Assembly (NCBI RefSeq): GCF_003937945.1
Contig: NZ_RSEC01000036.1
Coordinates: 124,001-188,000, forward strand
From: Amycolatopsis eburnea
GTDB lineage: Bacteria; Actinomycetota; Actinomycetes; Mycobacteriales; Pseudonocardiaceae
Length of the DNA: 64,000 bases
Direction: 5' to 3'
Part shown: positions 40,956-50,345 of the stretch, piece by piece
Layout: the number at the start of each line of letters is the position of its first letter
How positions within the stretch are numbered: position 1 is the first letter of the stretch
Notes under the pieces: model-generated
What the model saw: the letters and a program-made list of their open reading frames with translations, nothing else
Databases searched by the model: none
What the model was told of the DNA's origin: nothing
Position numbers and translations under genes: made by a program

Positions 40956-42737
40956 ATGACCGAAATCATCGAGCGCCCGGCCGCCGCCGCGCCGGTCGCC
41001 GGGCCGAACTGGGGGCTCACCAAGTTCCTCGACCCACTGCGCGTTCCGCCGGTGTACCGGCCGCATTCGTGGGGCGGGCAGGACACCATCACCATTCCGA
41101 TGATCACGAAGCGCCAGCGGCTGCACTCGCAATTGCCGCCGAGCACGTTGTGGACGTACGCGGGACATTTCCCGGGTCCGACAATCGAAGTGCGCAGTGG
41201 CAAGCAACTGCGGATTTCGTGGTCCAACGAAATCGACGGCGAGTTCCCGCTCGTCGCCGTTCAGGGCCCGATCGCCGACGGGCCGACCAGCCGTCCCGGC
41301 CGCGAGCTCGACCGGCCCGGCTACTCGGTCATCGAGGGTGTCGCGGACCTGCCTGCCTGGACGGTCGTCCACCTCCACGGCGCGCGCACGAACGCGGGCA
41401 ACGACGGCTGGGCGCACAACGCCGGGCTCCACGGCACTTCGCAGCTCACCGAGTACCAGAACCGCCAGCCGGCGATGCCGCTCTGGTACCACGACCACGC
41501 CATGGCGATCACGCGCTTCAACGTCCACACCGGCCTGGCGGGGATGTACCTGGTCCGCGACGACGAAGAGGACGCGCTGGACCTGCCGCACGGAGACCAC
41601 GAGATCCCGCTGGTCATCACCGACCGGAACCTCGACACCGACCCGGCGACCGGCGCGCTCACCGGGCAGCTGCTGTTCAAGGTGCCGGTGGTGCCGAACG
41701 GCCCGATGATCCCGTTCACCGGGCCGTTCACCCTGGTCAACGGCGTGATCTGGCCGCACCTCGACGTCGACGCGCGGTGGTACCGCTTCCGGCTGCTCAA
41801 CGCGGCCAATTCGCGGTTCTACACGCTCAACCTGGTCGACGAGAACAACGCGCCGGTCAACGACGCCGTCCGCGTGATCGGCACCGACGGCGGCCTGCTG
41901 CCGGCGCCCGCGCCGCTGCCGGGCGGCGGGCTGACCGTCGCCCCGGCCGAGCGGTTCGACGTCCTCATCGACTTCAGCCGCTTCAAGGGGCGCAAGCTCA
42001 AGCTGCGCAACGCCGACCCGCGGCTGGGCACGGTCGAGCCGGACCTGATGGAGTTCCGGGTCGACAGCCGCGCGAAGCACGACCCGTTCCGGCTGCCGGA
42101 GAAGGTGTCGACGTCGTACGTCCGGCTGCAGCACGGCTCGACGCTGCCGGAGGACCACGACCACGTCTGGATCGCGCTGCTGCTCAACAAGGCGGGTCAC
42201 CCGGAGATGTGGGACCTGGAGCAGGTCGAGGCGGACCCCGGCGGGGAGGGGATCATCCAGATCCAGGACCCGAACGGCGGCCTGAAGACGTTCCGGATGA
42301 TCGGCCGGATCTTCGACGACACCACGGGGATCTTCATCGACCACGACCGGTGGGCGGTGTGGAACATCGTGCACGTCGCGAACGGCGGGCCGGCGCACCC
42401 GGTCCACATCCACCTGACCGAGTTCCAGGCGCTGTTCCGGCGGAAGTTCACCACGACGTTCGACCAGGCCACCGAGCGGACGACGGCGCCGATCGACGGC
42501 TTCACCGACGTCCCGCTGGAGAAGTACGAGGAGGGCTGGAAGGACACGATCATCGTGAACCCCGGCCAGTGGGTGAGCGTGGCCGGGCAGTTCGGCGGCG
42601 GCACCGGCCAGTTCATGTACCACTGCCACATCCTCGACCACGAGGACGAGGGCATGATGCGGCCGTTCGTGGTGCACCCGCCGGAGGTGGCCAAGTTCCA
42701 CGTCCACCCGGGCGGCGGCCACCACCACGACGGCTGA
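40956..42737 (+). CDS. Multicopper oxidase (CotA / phenoxazinone synthase-like)
   Basis: 593 residues, three cupredoxin domains. Copper motifs: HLHGARTNAGNDG near 139, WYHDHAMAITRFNVHTG near 178, HPVHIHLTEFQ near 482 and YHCHILDHEDEGMM near 555, which together hold the T1 site and the T2/T3 cluster. The axial residue after HCHILDHE is Met, as in moderate-potential laccases. No signal peptide or Tat motif is seen, so the enzyme appears cytosolic. AAGGGGAG lies just upstream. A His/Gly C-terminus (HPGGGHHHDG) is unusual and could store copper. Confidence 0.92.
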   Translation: MTEIIERPAAAAPVAGPNWGLTKFLDPLRVPPVYRPHSWGGQDTITIPMITKRQRLHSQLPPSTLWTYAGHFPGPTIEVRSGKQLRISWSNEIDGEFPLVAVQGPIADGPTSRPGRELDRPGYSVIEGVADLPAWTVVHLHGARTNAGNDGWAHNAGLHGTSQLTEYQNRQPAMPLWYHDHAMAITRFNVHTGLAGMYLVRDDEEDALDLPHGDHEIPLVITDRNLDTDPATGALTGQLLFKVPVVPNGPMIPFTGPFTLVNGVIWPHLDVDARWYRFRLLNAANSRFYTLNLVDENNAPVNDAVRVIGTDGGLLPAPAPLPGGGLTVAPAERFDVLIDFSRFKGRKLKLRNADPRLGTVEPDLMEFRVDSRAKHDPFRLPEKVSTSYVRLQHGSTLPEDHDHVWIALLLNKAGHPEMWDLEQVEADPGGEGIIQIQDPNGGLKTFRMIGRIFDDTTGIFIDHDRWAVWNIVHVANGGPAHPVHIHLTEFQALFRRKFTTTFDQATERTTAPIDGFTDVPLEKYEEGWKDTIIVNPGQWVSVAGQFGGGTGQFMYHCHILDHEDEGMMRPFVVHPPEVAKFHVHPGGGHHHDG

Positions 42738-42746
42738 CCCCGGGAC

Positions 42747-43814
42747 TCAGGGGGCCGCGGCCGGGTGCACCGCCACGGTCGCGGCCTTCACCGACAGCGT
42801 CACCGCCGAGCCGGGCTCCAGCGCGAGCTCGGCCACGGCGGCCGGCGTCAGGTCGGCGGTCAGGCCGTGCGCCCAGCCGTCGCCCTCAGCGCGCAGCCGG
42901 ATCACCGGCCCGTGCGGTTCCAGCGCCGAGACGACGGCGTCGGTGGTGTTGCGCGGGCTGCCGCGGTGCTCGCCGTCGTGCGGGTAGACGGCGACGGCGT
43001 TCGGCGGGAACACCGCCACCGCCGGCTCCCCGGGCACCACGTCGGCCGCCGGGATCCCGCTCACGACCTCGCCGGACGCGGTCCGCAGCCCGCCGGGAAC
43101 CGCGGTGCCGGCGACCAGGTTGAGCCCGGCGATCCGCGCGGTGAACGCCGTCCGCGGGGCCGAAAGCACTTCTCGGGTCGGGCCGCGTTCGACGACGCGG
43201 CCGCCGTTCATCACCGCGACGTGGTCGGCGAGCGCCAGGGCGTCCAGCGGGTCGTGCGTGACGAGCACGGTCGTCGGCCCGGTCCTGAGCACGCGCCGCA
43301 GCAGGCCGCGGATCGCGGGCGCCGCGTCGACGTCGAGGGCGGCGAACGGCTCGTCGAGCAGCAGCAGGTCCGGCTCGGCGGCCAGCGCCCTGGCGATCGC
43401 GACGCGCTGGGCCTGGCCGCCGGACAGCTGCCCGGGCCGCCGGTCCGCCAGCGCGACGGCGTCCACTTCGGCCAGCCAGTAGAAGGCCCGCTCCCGCGCG
43501 GCGCGGCGGCCGGCGCCGGTCGAGCGCGGTGAGAACGCGACGTTGTCGGCCACGGACAGGTGCGGGAAGAGCAGCGCGTCCTGGGACAGCAGGCCGATCC
43601 CCCGCCGGTGCGGCGCGACGCCGGCCAGCGCGCGCCCGGCCACGGTGATCTCCGCCGACGTCGGCGTGATCAGCCCGGCGAGGCAGCCCAGGACCGTCGA
43701 CTTGCCGGAGCCGTTCGGCCCGAGCAGCGCGAGCACGTGCCCGGCCGGCACGTCGAGGCCGACGTCGAGGGAGAACGAGCCGCGGACGGCCTCGATCCGG
43801 GCGGTCAGGCTCAC
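42747..43814 (-). CDS. modC: Molybdate ABC transporter ATP-binding protein ModC
   Basis: 355 residues from GTG. ABC motifs: Walker [13 protein letters not shown]-loop region [16 protein letters not shown], signature [16 protein letters not shown], Walker [13 protein letters not shown] and the switch His in VLVTHD. The C-terminal roughly 120 residues are a TOBE/Mop-type regulatory domain ending [13 protein letters not shown]. It begins inside the modB stop (GTGA). With modA and modB it forms the high-affinity molybdate importer that feeds the molybdopterin genes on the other strand. Confidence 0.95.
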   Translation of the reverse strand: MSLTARIEAVRGSFSLDVGLDVPAGHVLALLGPNGSGKSTVLGCLAGLITPTSAEITVAGRALAGVAPHRRGIGLLSQDALLFPHLSVADNVAFSPRSTGAGRRAARERAFYWLAEVDAVALADRRPGQLSGGQAQRVAIARALAAEPDLLLLDEPFAALDVDAAPAIRGLLRRVLRTGPTTVLVTHDPLDALALADHVAVMNGGRVVERGPTREVLSAPRTAFTARIAGLNLVAGTAVPGGLRTASGEVVSGIPAADVVPGEPAVAVFPPNAVAVYPHDGEHRGSPRNTTDAVVSALEPHGPVIRLRAEGDGWAHGLTADLTPAAVAELALEPGSAVTLSVKAATVAVHPAAAP

Positions 43815-44640
43815 CGCAGGCCGCCTTCCCACGAGCGCGGCCGCGCGACGGCGATGACCAGCACCGCCACGACGATGAGCAGCAGGGACAGCGCGACGGC
43901 GCTGTCGATGTCCACTTCGGCCTGCGTGTAGACCTCCAGCGGCAGCGTGCGCGTGACGTCTTCGAGGCTGCCGGCGAAGGTGATCGTGGCGCCGAACTCG
44001 CCGAGCGCGCGGGCGAAGCTGAGGACGACGCCGGAGCCGAGCGCGGGCAGCAGCAGCGGCAGCGTGACCCGGCGGAACACGGTCCACGGGCGCGCGCCGA
44101 GCGTCGCGGCCACCTGCTCGTAGCGGTCGCCGGCGTTGCGCAGCGCGCCTTCGAGGCTGACGACGAGGAACGGCATCGCGACGAACGTCTGCGCGATCAC
44201 CACCGCGCCCGTCGTGAACGGCACCGATTCCCCGGTCAGCGTGGTGATCAGCATGCCGAGGAAGCCCTTGCGGCCGAGCAGGTAGAGCAGTGCGAGGCCG
44301 CCGACGACCGGCGGCAGCACCAGCGGCAGCAGCACGACCGAGCGCAGCAGCCGGACCCCGCGGAAGCGGGCGCGCGCCAGCACGACGGCCAGCGGCACGC
44401 CCAGCAGCACGCAGGCCACGGTGGACAGTCCCGCGGTGATCAGCGACAGCCGCAGCGCGTGCCACGACGACGGCGTGGCGACCAGCGACGGCAGCCGCGT
44501 CAGGTCCGAGCGGACCAGCAGGCCGACGACCGGCAGCACGACGAGCGCCAGCGCCAGCGCGGCCGGGATGCCCAGTACCCACGGGACGCGCGAACGGCCG
44601 GCCGGGACGGATCCCGGCCGGCCGTTCGGGCGTCGCTCAC
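43811..44640 (-). CDS. modB: Molybdate ABC permease ModB (start disrupted or unusual)
   Basis: The permease body is clear: about five to six membrane helices and the ABC-permease EAA loop ([20 protein letters not shown] then [18 protein letters not shown]). The problem is the start. The natural GTG overlapping the modA stop (44640, [16 protein letters not shown]) is one base out of frame with the permease. The first in-frame ATG/GTG is at 44539, inside the first helix. Loss of one base between about 44590 and 44625, within a 17-bp hairpin, would restore a continuous protein. Sequencing error, real mutation, or -1 frameshift are all possible. Confidence 0.8.
44591..44628. terminator. 17-bp perfect hairpin at the modA-modB junction
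   Basis: CGAACGGCCGGCCGGGA and TCCCGGCCGGCCGTTCG pair perfectly around a 4-nt loop (CGGA). It begins 9 bp after the modA stop, inside the expected first codons of modB. It could lower downstream expression (more binding protein than permease) or affect frame or sequencing accuracy. Confidence 0.75.
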
Positions 44641-45446
44641 TGCGCAGGACCGAACCCGGCCTTCGTCAGCTCGTTCTTCCCCTCGGTGCCGAGGACGAAC
44701 TCCTCGAACTGGTGCGCCAGCTCGGCCTGCCCGCCCTTGACCGCGGCGATCGGGTAGCTGTTGACCGCCTGCGCGGCCTCGGGGAAGTCGACCTTCTCGA
44801 CCTTGCCCGCGGCGGAGGTGGCGTCGGTGACGTAGACGAGGCCCGCGTCGGCGTCCCCGGCGGCGACCTTGTTCAGCACCTGCTTGACGTCCGGCTCCTC
44901 GCTCTTCGGCTTGAGCGTGACGCCGGTGTTCTGCTCGACCTTCTTGGCCGCCGCGCCGCACGGCACCTGCGGCGCGCACGTCACGACGTTCAGGCCGGCC
45001 TTGTTGAGGTCGGCGAAGGACTTGATGCCCTTGGGGTTGCCGGGCGCGACGGCGATGGCGAGCTTGTTCGTGGCGAACACCGTCGCCTGGCCGTCGATCA
45101 CCCCGCCCTGGTTCGCCTTGTCCATGTTGGCCTGGTCGGCCGAGGCGAAGACGTCGGCCTTCGCGCCGTTGGTCAGCTGCTGCACCAGGGTGGACGAGCC
45201 CGCGAAGCTGAACTTCACGGTCACGCCGGAGTGCTGGGCTTCGAACTCCTTGCCGAGCGCGGTGAACGACTCGGTGAGCGACGCGGCCGCGAACACGGTC
45301 AGCGTGCCGCCGCCGGCGTTCCCGGACCCCTTGGGCGCGGGCGCGGTGACCGACGACCCGCCGGTCTGCGTGCTGGGCTCGTCCGAGCTGCTGCACGCGC
45401 CCGCGAACAGGGCGACGGCCGCGACGGCGAGAGCGAGCTTCTTCAT
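44637..45446 (-). CDS. modA: Molybdate-binding lipoprotein ModA
   Basis: 269 residues. Signal peptide with lipobox FAGAC (Cys18). The periplasmic-binding fold shows [52 protein letters not shown], then [15 protein letters not shown] and [13 protein letters not shown]. These contain the Ser and Tyr residues that hold the oxyanion in ModA. It is surface-anchored as in other Gram-positives. The ATG overlaps the stop of the HTH-TOBE regulator gene (ATGA). Confidence 0.95.
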   Translation of the reverse strand: MKKLALAVAAVALFAGACSSSDEPSTQTGGSSVTAPAPKGSGNAGGGTLTVFAAASLTESFTALGKEFEAQHSGVTVKFSFAGSSTLVQQLTNGAKADVFASADQANMDKANQGGVIDGQATVFATNKLAIAVAPGNPKGIKSFADLNKAGLNVVTCAPQVPCGAAAKKVEQNTGVTLKPKSEEPDVKQVLNKVAAGDADAGLVYVTDATSAAGKVEKVDFPEAAQAVNSYPIAAVKGGQAELAHQFEEFVLGTEGKNELTKAGFGPAQ

Positions 45447-45847
45447 CGACTTCCTTCCGGTGTTTCCACCACAACGGTGGTCGCCTTGACCACTGCAACC
45501 GCGAGCACTCCGGGGCGCAGGCCCAGCTCGCGGACGGCTTCCGTACTCATCAGGGACACCACCCGGTGCGCCCCGCACTGCAGTTCCACCTGCGCCATCA
45601 CCTTGTCGGCGATGACCTCGGTGACCAGCCCGACGAACCGGTTGCGGGCGGAGCGGCCGACCGTCGACGGGTCTTCGGGGCCGGCGGCCTGCGCCCGGGC
45701 GAACCCGGCCAGCTGGGCGCCGTCCACGACCTTGCGGCCGGCGGCGTCGTCGGTGGCGGTCAGCTGCCCCGCGCGCACCCACCGGCGCACGGTGTCGTCA
45801 CTGACCCCGAGCAGGCGTGCGGCCTCGGACAACCGAAATTGCGGCAT
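45443..45847 (-). CDS. MerR-like HTH plus molybdate-binding TOBE regulator
   Basis: 134 residues. Residues 1-60 are an excisionase/MerR-type HTH (FRLSEAARLLGVSDDTVRRWV then AGQLTATDDAAGRKV). Residues 68-130 are a Mop/TOBE molybdate-binding domain (RNRFVGLVTEVIADKVMAQV, STEAVRELGLRPGVLAVAVVKATTVVV). It is thus a short ModE analogue with a different DNA-binding head. First gene of the mod operon, it probably senses molybdate and controls the operon. Confidence 0.9.
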   Translation of the reverse strand: MPQFRLSEAARLLGVSDDTVRRWVRAGQLTATDDAAGRKVVDGAQLAGFARAQAAGPEDPSTVGRSARNRFVGLVTEVIADKVMAQVELQCGAHRVVSLMSTEAVRELGLRPGVLAVAVVKATTVVVETPEGSR

Positions 45848-45880
45848 GCCTGAGACATTATCTCCGCAGTTGAGGGAAAG

Positions 45881-46360
45881 CTACGTGGGGCGGCCATTGT
45901 CGAGGATTTCCGCGCGCAGCTGTTCGAGCATGACGTTCTGATAACGCTCGATGGCTTTTCGCTCGGTCGGGGAGAACTGCGCCAGGGTCTCGCGAAGGGC
46001 GTCGAAGGCGGACTCGAAGAGCGGCGCGAAGCGCTCCGCGGCCCCCGGCACGACGGCCACGAGGACCTTGCGGCGGTCCTCCGGATCGCGGACGCGGCGG
46101 ACCAGCCCGACCTTCTCGAGCCGGTCGATGACGCCGGTCACCGCCCCGGTCGACAGGCCGGTCAGCTCGGCGATCCGCCCGGCGGTCAACGGTCCGCCCG
46201 ATTGCACGACCAGGTCGAACGTCTTGTGGTCGGTACCGGACAGGCCCATCCGCTCGGCGATCCGGGCGTGCCGGAGGACCGTCAGCGTGCTGCCCTGACG
46301 GCCCAATTCCGCGAAGCGGAAGAGTTCATCGTCGGTGACCGGGTAGGTCTTTTCCGTCAC
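45881..46360 (-). CDS. MarR-family regulator
   Basis: 159 residues from GTG (VTEKTYPVTDDELFRF), chosen because AAGAGGT precedes it at good spacing; a GTG 11 codons earlier lacks this. Winged helix: MGLSGTDHKTFDLVVQSGGP, LTAGRIAELTGLSTGAVTGVI, DRLEKVGLVRRVRDPEDRRK. It is divergent from moaA; CCACTCACT occurs twice (46386-46394 and 46415-46423) between the two, possibly its binding site. Confidence 0.9.
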   Translation of the reverse strand: MTEKTYPVTDDELFRFAELGRQGSTLTVLRHARIAERMGLSGTDHKTFDLVVQSGGPLTAGRIAELTGLSTGAVTGVIDRLEKVGLVRRVRDPEDRRKVLVAVVPGAAERFAPLFESAFDALRETLAQFSPTERKAIERYQNVMLEQLRAEILDNGRPT

Positions 46361-46452
46361 GGGACCTCTTAGTTCGGCAACTGAACCACTCACTCGTCAA
46401 AGTATCGTAGCGAGCCACTCACTTCGGGCGTTCCGGAGCTACGCTGTGCGTA

Positions 46453-47517
46453 ATGACGGCAGTGGATCTCGGGTTTCCTCGCGTCCCCGGTACACGAGGG
46501 TCATCTCGCGTGCCCAGGCCCGAGAACCCGCACCTCATCGACACCTTCGGCCGGGTGGCCACCGATCTCCGGGTTTCCCTCACGGATCGGTGCAACCTGC
46601 GCTGCACCTACTGCATGCCCGCGGAAGGCCTCGACTGGATGCCGGGCGACCAGGTGCTGACCGACGACGAACTGGTCCGCCTGATGCGGATCGCCGTCGA
46701 GCGGCTCGGCATCACCGACATCCGGCTCACCGGCGGCGAACCGCTGCTGCGCCCGGGCCTCGAGGACCTCGTCGGGCGGATCACGGCGCTTTCGCCGCGG
46801 CCCAAGCTGTCCATGACCACGAACGGGATCGGCCTGGCGCGCCGGGCGGCGGCGCTCGCCGAGGCGGGCCTGAACCGGATCAACGTCTCGCTGGACACGA
46901 TCGACCCGGAGCTGTTCAAGACGATCACCCGGCGCGACCGGCTCTCGCACGTGCTGGCCGGCATGGCGGCCGCGCGGGACGCCGGGATGTCGCCGGTGAA
47001 GGTCAACGCGGTGCTCATGCGCGGCGTCAACGAGTCCGAAGCCGTGCCGCTGCTGAAGTTCTGCCTGGCCGAGGGCTACCACCTGCGGTTCATCGAGCAG
47101 ATGCCGCTGGACGCCCAGCACGGCTGGAACCGCGGCGAGATGATCACCGCGTCGGAGATCCTTTCGATGCTGGAGGAGTCGTTCGAGCTGACGCCGTTCC
47201 CGGCGGCGCGGGGCGGCGCCCCGGCCGAGCGCTGGCTGGTCGACGGCGGCCCCGGCGACGTCGGCGTGATCGCCTCGGTGACCAGGCCGTTCTGCGCGGC
47301 GTGCGAGCGCACCCGCCTGACCGCCGACGGCGCGGTCCGCTCCTGCCTGTTCAGCAACGACGAGACGGACCTCCGCTCCCTCGTGCGCGCGGGCGCGCGC
47401 GATGAGGAGGTGGCGGACGCCTGGCGGGCCACGATGTGGGGCAAGCTCGCCGGCCACGAGATCAACGACGCCGGATTCGCCCAGCCGATCCGGCCGATGA
47501 GCGCGATCGGCGGTTGA
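46453..47517 (+). CDS. moaA: GTP 3',8-cyclase MoaA
   Basis: 354 residues. Radical SAM cluster Cys47, Cys51, Cys54 in DRCNLRCTYCMPAEGLDW; SAM motif LTGGEPLLRPGLEDL; the C-terminal second 4Fe-4S cluster in RPFCAACERTRLTADGAVRS with a third Cys in SCLF; and the essential terminal Gly-Gly. MoaA converts GTP to 3',8-cyclo-GTP, the first step of molybdopterin synthesis. MoaC, encoded further right, completes the step. A GTG at about 46509 is an alternative start if the 19 leading residues are not real. Confidence 0.95.
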   Translation: MTAVDLGFPRVPGTRGSSRVPRPENPHLIDTFGRVATDLRVSLTDRCNLRCTYCMPAEGLDWMPGDQVLTDDELVRLMRIAVERLGITDIRLTGGEPLLRPGLEDLVGRITALSPRPKLSMTTNGIGLARRAAALAEAGLNRINVSLDTIDPELFKTITRRDRLSHVLAGMAAARDAGMSPVKVNAVLMRGVNESEAVPLLKFCLAEGYHLRFIEQMPLDAQHGWNRGEMITASEILSMLEESFELTPFPAARGGAPAERWLVDGGPGDVGVIASVTRPFCAACERTRLTADGAVRSCLFSNDETDLRSLVRAGARDEEVADAWRATMWGKLAGHEINDAGFAQPIRPMSAIGG

Positions 47518-47518
47518 G

Positions 47519-47779
47519 ATGACGACCCTGACCATCGTGGTCCGCTACTTCGCCTCGGCCCGCGCGGCGGCGGGGGTGGACGAGGAGAAGGTCCAGCTGC
47601 CGTCGGGAGCCTCGGTCGCCGACGCGGTGAGCGAACTCCGCCGCCTGCACCCGGAGGGCCTGCCGCGGGTGCTGGACGCGGTCAGCTACCTGCTGGACGG
47701 GGTCGCGGTGCGCGACCTCGGCCGGGTGCTGGTGGACGGGGCGGAGCTGGACGTGCTGCCCCCGTTCGCCGGGGGCTGA
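47519..47779 (+). CDS. moaD: Molybdopterin synthase small subunit MoaD
   Basis: 86 residues, ubiquitin-like fold: TLTIVVRYFASARAAAGVDE, then VQLPSGASVADAVSEL and the C-terminal DVLPPFAGG. The terminal Gly-Gly is where the thiocarboxylate forms. It follows moaA by one base. The partner large subunit MoaE is encoded as a fusion with Mog about 2.6 kb away. Confidence 0.95.
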   Translation: MTTLTIVVRYFASARAAAGVDEEKVQLPSGASVADAVSELRRLHPEGLPRVLDAVSYLLDGVAVRDLGRVLVDGAELDVLPPFAGG

Positions 47780-48373
47780 CGCAGCCTCTTCGCCTGGACG
47801 CGCTGCGAGGCTCTGACAGCCCGTACGACGGTCTCCTCTCGCGCTGAGCGCGGAGCAGCAGCCCCCTCATGCGCCGCCCACCTGCGGGCGCGACTTCGCC
47901 CCTCCCGTTATTTCCCCACCGCTCGGGCGGCGCGGCCGACCGCTCGCCGACCGCCCTCCCGGGCCTCGGCGTGACGCGTCATCAAATCCGGGTGTTCGCG
48001 AGAAGCTGATCCGAGCCCGCCGCGACGCCCATCCGGTGACCCGTTTCGCCTGGTCGGTCGCGGTGCGTGGCCCCCACCCGGGGGCATCGCCCCTTCGACC
48101 GGCTTCGGCCGGGGATTCAAACCCCACTAACAGGTGGGGCTGATGTGACTCGTGGGGCATGAGTGACTGGATTGTCAAGTCTGGCGCACTCCGGCCAGCG
48201 GTCATAAGATGCGCGCTTCAATCGCCGAGCGGGCGACGCGAATGGTCCATTCGCTGCGCGAATCACGTGATGCAAGCCTCACGATCCGTGTTTTGTCTCG
48301 GCAAGGAAACGGGCAGATAACGGCCCTCTGACCTGCGCAAACAGCCGTATCGACCGAGGTTGCGTGCTGTTAC
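47780..48373. other. Non-coding stretch with clustered hairpins upstream of rpfA
   Basis: About 590 bp with no convincing gene. GC-rich text to about 48180 includes adjacent stem-loops: CCCCC/GGGGG (48071-48084), CCGG...CCGG near 48100, GGGG/CCCC around ATTCAAA (48111-48125) and CCCCAC/GTGGGG (48122-48139). From about 48190 the base composition becomes less GC-rich, as expected for promoter DNA. A 112-residue minus-strand reading frame (47867-48205) has no recognisable domain and I treat it as chance or repeat-derived. Confidence 0.5.
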
Positions 48374-48389
48374 TGTGACGTAGGTCACG
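48374..48389 (+). promoter_or_regulatory. Crp-type cAMP receptor protein site before rpfA
   Basis: TGTGACGTAGGTCACG matches the Crp consensus TGTGA-N6-TCACA except for the last base. It lies about 280 bp upstream of rpfA, ahead of the structured leader. Actinobacterial rpfA genes are known Crp targets in Streptomyces and mycobacteria. Confidence 0.7.
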
Positions 48390-48464
48390 CCCCGAATAAT
48401 TTCCGATCACGGCGATCGTTACGTACCGTCGCTTTTCGGTTGGCCCCGACCAGCCAGCAAGACC

Positions 48465-49295
<831 letters not shown>

Positions 49296-49323
49296 CGATC
49301 GCGCAGCGATGCGCAAGTCCGGC

Positions 49324-49842
49324 CTAGCGCCGTGACTCCTCACAGCCCTCCACCGCCGATCCCCCGGGCGGTGGAGGGCTGAGTGGTTCCCGGGCCCGGA
49401 TCCGGGCGGCTTCCGCCCGCTGCATCCGCTCGCCCTTCCGCAGCACCTCGATCACCAGCGCCAGCTGCTCCGGCGCGTAGTCCTCCAGGATGGCGCGGCC
49501 CGCGCGCTCGATCGGCGCGTAGATCTCCGCCAGCAGCTCCGCCGCGCCCGGCGTCAGCTCCACCACCGCCCGGCGCCGGTCGTCGGCGTCCGTCCGGCGG
49601 GTCAGGTGCCCCGCCCGCGTCAGGCGCTGGATCGCCGTCGTCGTCGCCGCGGGGCTCAAGTTCGCCTCCGCCGCCAGCCGGCCCGCCGTCAGCGCGCCCG
49701 ATGCCGCGACCAGGCCGATGATCCGCAGGTCCGTGCGGTTCACCCCGAACGCGGCCGCCGCGGCTTCGTCCACCACGTCGTTCGCCGCGCCGAAGTCCGA
49801 CGCCGCGTGGGTCGCCTCGGTGACCAGTGATTGCTTCGACAC
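49324..49842 (-). CDS. MarR-family regulator
   Basis: 172 residues from GTG (VSKQSLVTEATHAAS). HTH and wing: FGVNRTDLRIIGLVAASGAL, AANLSPAATTTAIQRLTRAG-like stretch, then HLTRRTDADDRRRAVVEL. Divergent from a deazaflavin-type reductase with two TTCGA-N3-TCGAA sites between them, one over its own start codon. Its last 20 codons are the terminator hairpin of rpfA read on the other strand, so the Pro/Gly/Ser-rich C-terminus is probably not structural. Confidence 0.9.
   Translation of the reverse strand: MSKQSLVTEATHAASDFGAANDVVDEAAAAAFGVNRTDLRIIGLVAASGALTAGRLAAEANLSPAATTTAIQRLTRAGHLTRRTDADDRRRAVVELTPGAAELLAEIYAPIERAGRAILEDYAPEQLALVIEVLRKGERMQRAEAARIRAREPLSPPPPGGSAVEGCEESRR
49343..49381. terminator. 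15-bp hairpin after rpfA, inside the convergent MarR gene
   Basis: CAGCCCTCCACCGCC pairs perfectly with GGCGGTGGAGGGCTG around a 9-nt loop, about 48 bp after the rpfA stop. It lies within the 3' end of the opposing MarR coding sequence. Confidence 0.75.
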
Positions 49843-49886
49843 TCGAAAGAGTCTACCTTGGCGAGCAAATATTTCGATCGTCGAAA
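49835..49886. promoter_or_regulatory. Two TTCGA-N3-TCGAA operators in the MarR/reductase intergenic region
   Basis: TTCGACACTCGAA (49835-49847) overlaps the MarR start codon and TTTCGATCGTCGAAA (49872-49886) lies just before the reductase. Half-sites are identical and the copies are 38 bp apart. Together they look like the autoregulatory operators of the MarR protein. Confidence 0.65.
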
Positions 49887-49898
49887 GGTTTTGCCGCC

Positions 49899-50345
49899 AT
49901 GCGGACCCGAACCGCCCTGCCTCGCTGGCTCCGTCCCGCCAACCGCGTCGTCCGGCTCCTGACGCGGCTGGGGCTGCGCCTGGGCACCATCCACGTCCTG
50001 ACCGTCCCCGGCCGCCGCTCGGGCGCGCCACGCCCCACGCCGGTCTCGCCGCTGACCGTCGACGGCCACCGCTACGTCATCGCGGGCGTGCCCGACGGCG
50101 ACTGGGCGCGCAACGTCCGCGCCGCCGGCCGGGGCGAGCTGGCCCACGGGCGCCGGAAGCAGGCCGTGACGCTCGAGGAAGTCACCGATCCCGGCGTCCG
50201 CGAGCAGGTCATGCGGGCGTTCCCGCGCGAGGTGCCGCACGGGGTGCCGATGTTCGTGAAGCTCGGCCTCGTCGACGGCGCCGACCCGGACGGGTTCGCC
50301 GCGGCCGCCGGGCGCGTGGCCGTCTTCCGGCTCAGGGCGAGTTGA
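49899..50345 (+). CDS. Deazaflavin-dependent nitroreductase-family protein
   Basis: 148 residues. The F420/FMN split-barrel family (DDN-like) is indicated by LGTIHVLTVPGRRSGAPRPT, YVIAGVPDGDWARNVRAAG and the late VFRLRAS strand. In these proteins the TxGRxSG loop binds the deazaflavin phosphate. Substrate unknown; many detoxify quinones or nitro compounds, fitting control by a MarR. It overlaps the converging mog-moaE gene by 14 bp. Confidence 0.85.
   Translation: MRTRTALPRWLRPANRVVRLLTRLGLRLGTIHVLTVPGRRSGAPRPTPVSPLTVDGHRYVIAGVPDGDWARNVRAAGRGELAHGRRKQAVTLEEVTDPGVREQVMRAFPREVPHGVPMFVKLGLVDGADPDGFAAAAGRVAVFRLRAS

Noticed and set aside
46361..46452. Possible molybdenum-cofactor riboswitch before moaA
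   Set aside because: The space to the divergent MarR gene is too short and shows only direct repeats. No conserved Moco motif blocks are visible.
48105..48139. tRNA-like T-arm (GGGG-TTTGAAT-CCCC on the minus strand)
   Set aside because: No acceptor, D or anticodon arm can be built around it, so it is a simple hairpin.
47867..48205. 112-residue minus-strand frame upstream of rpfA
   Set aside because: Arg/Gly/Pro-rich text without domain, ribosome site or partner, crossing a cluster of hairpins. Likely chance in high-GC DNA.
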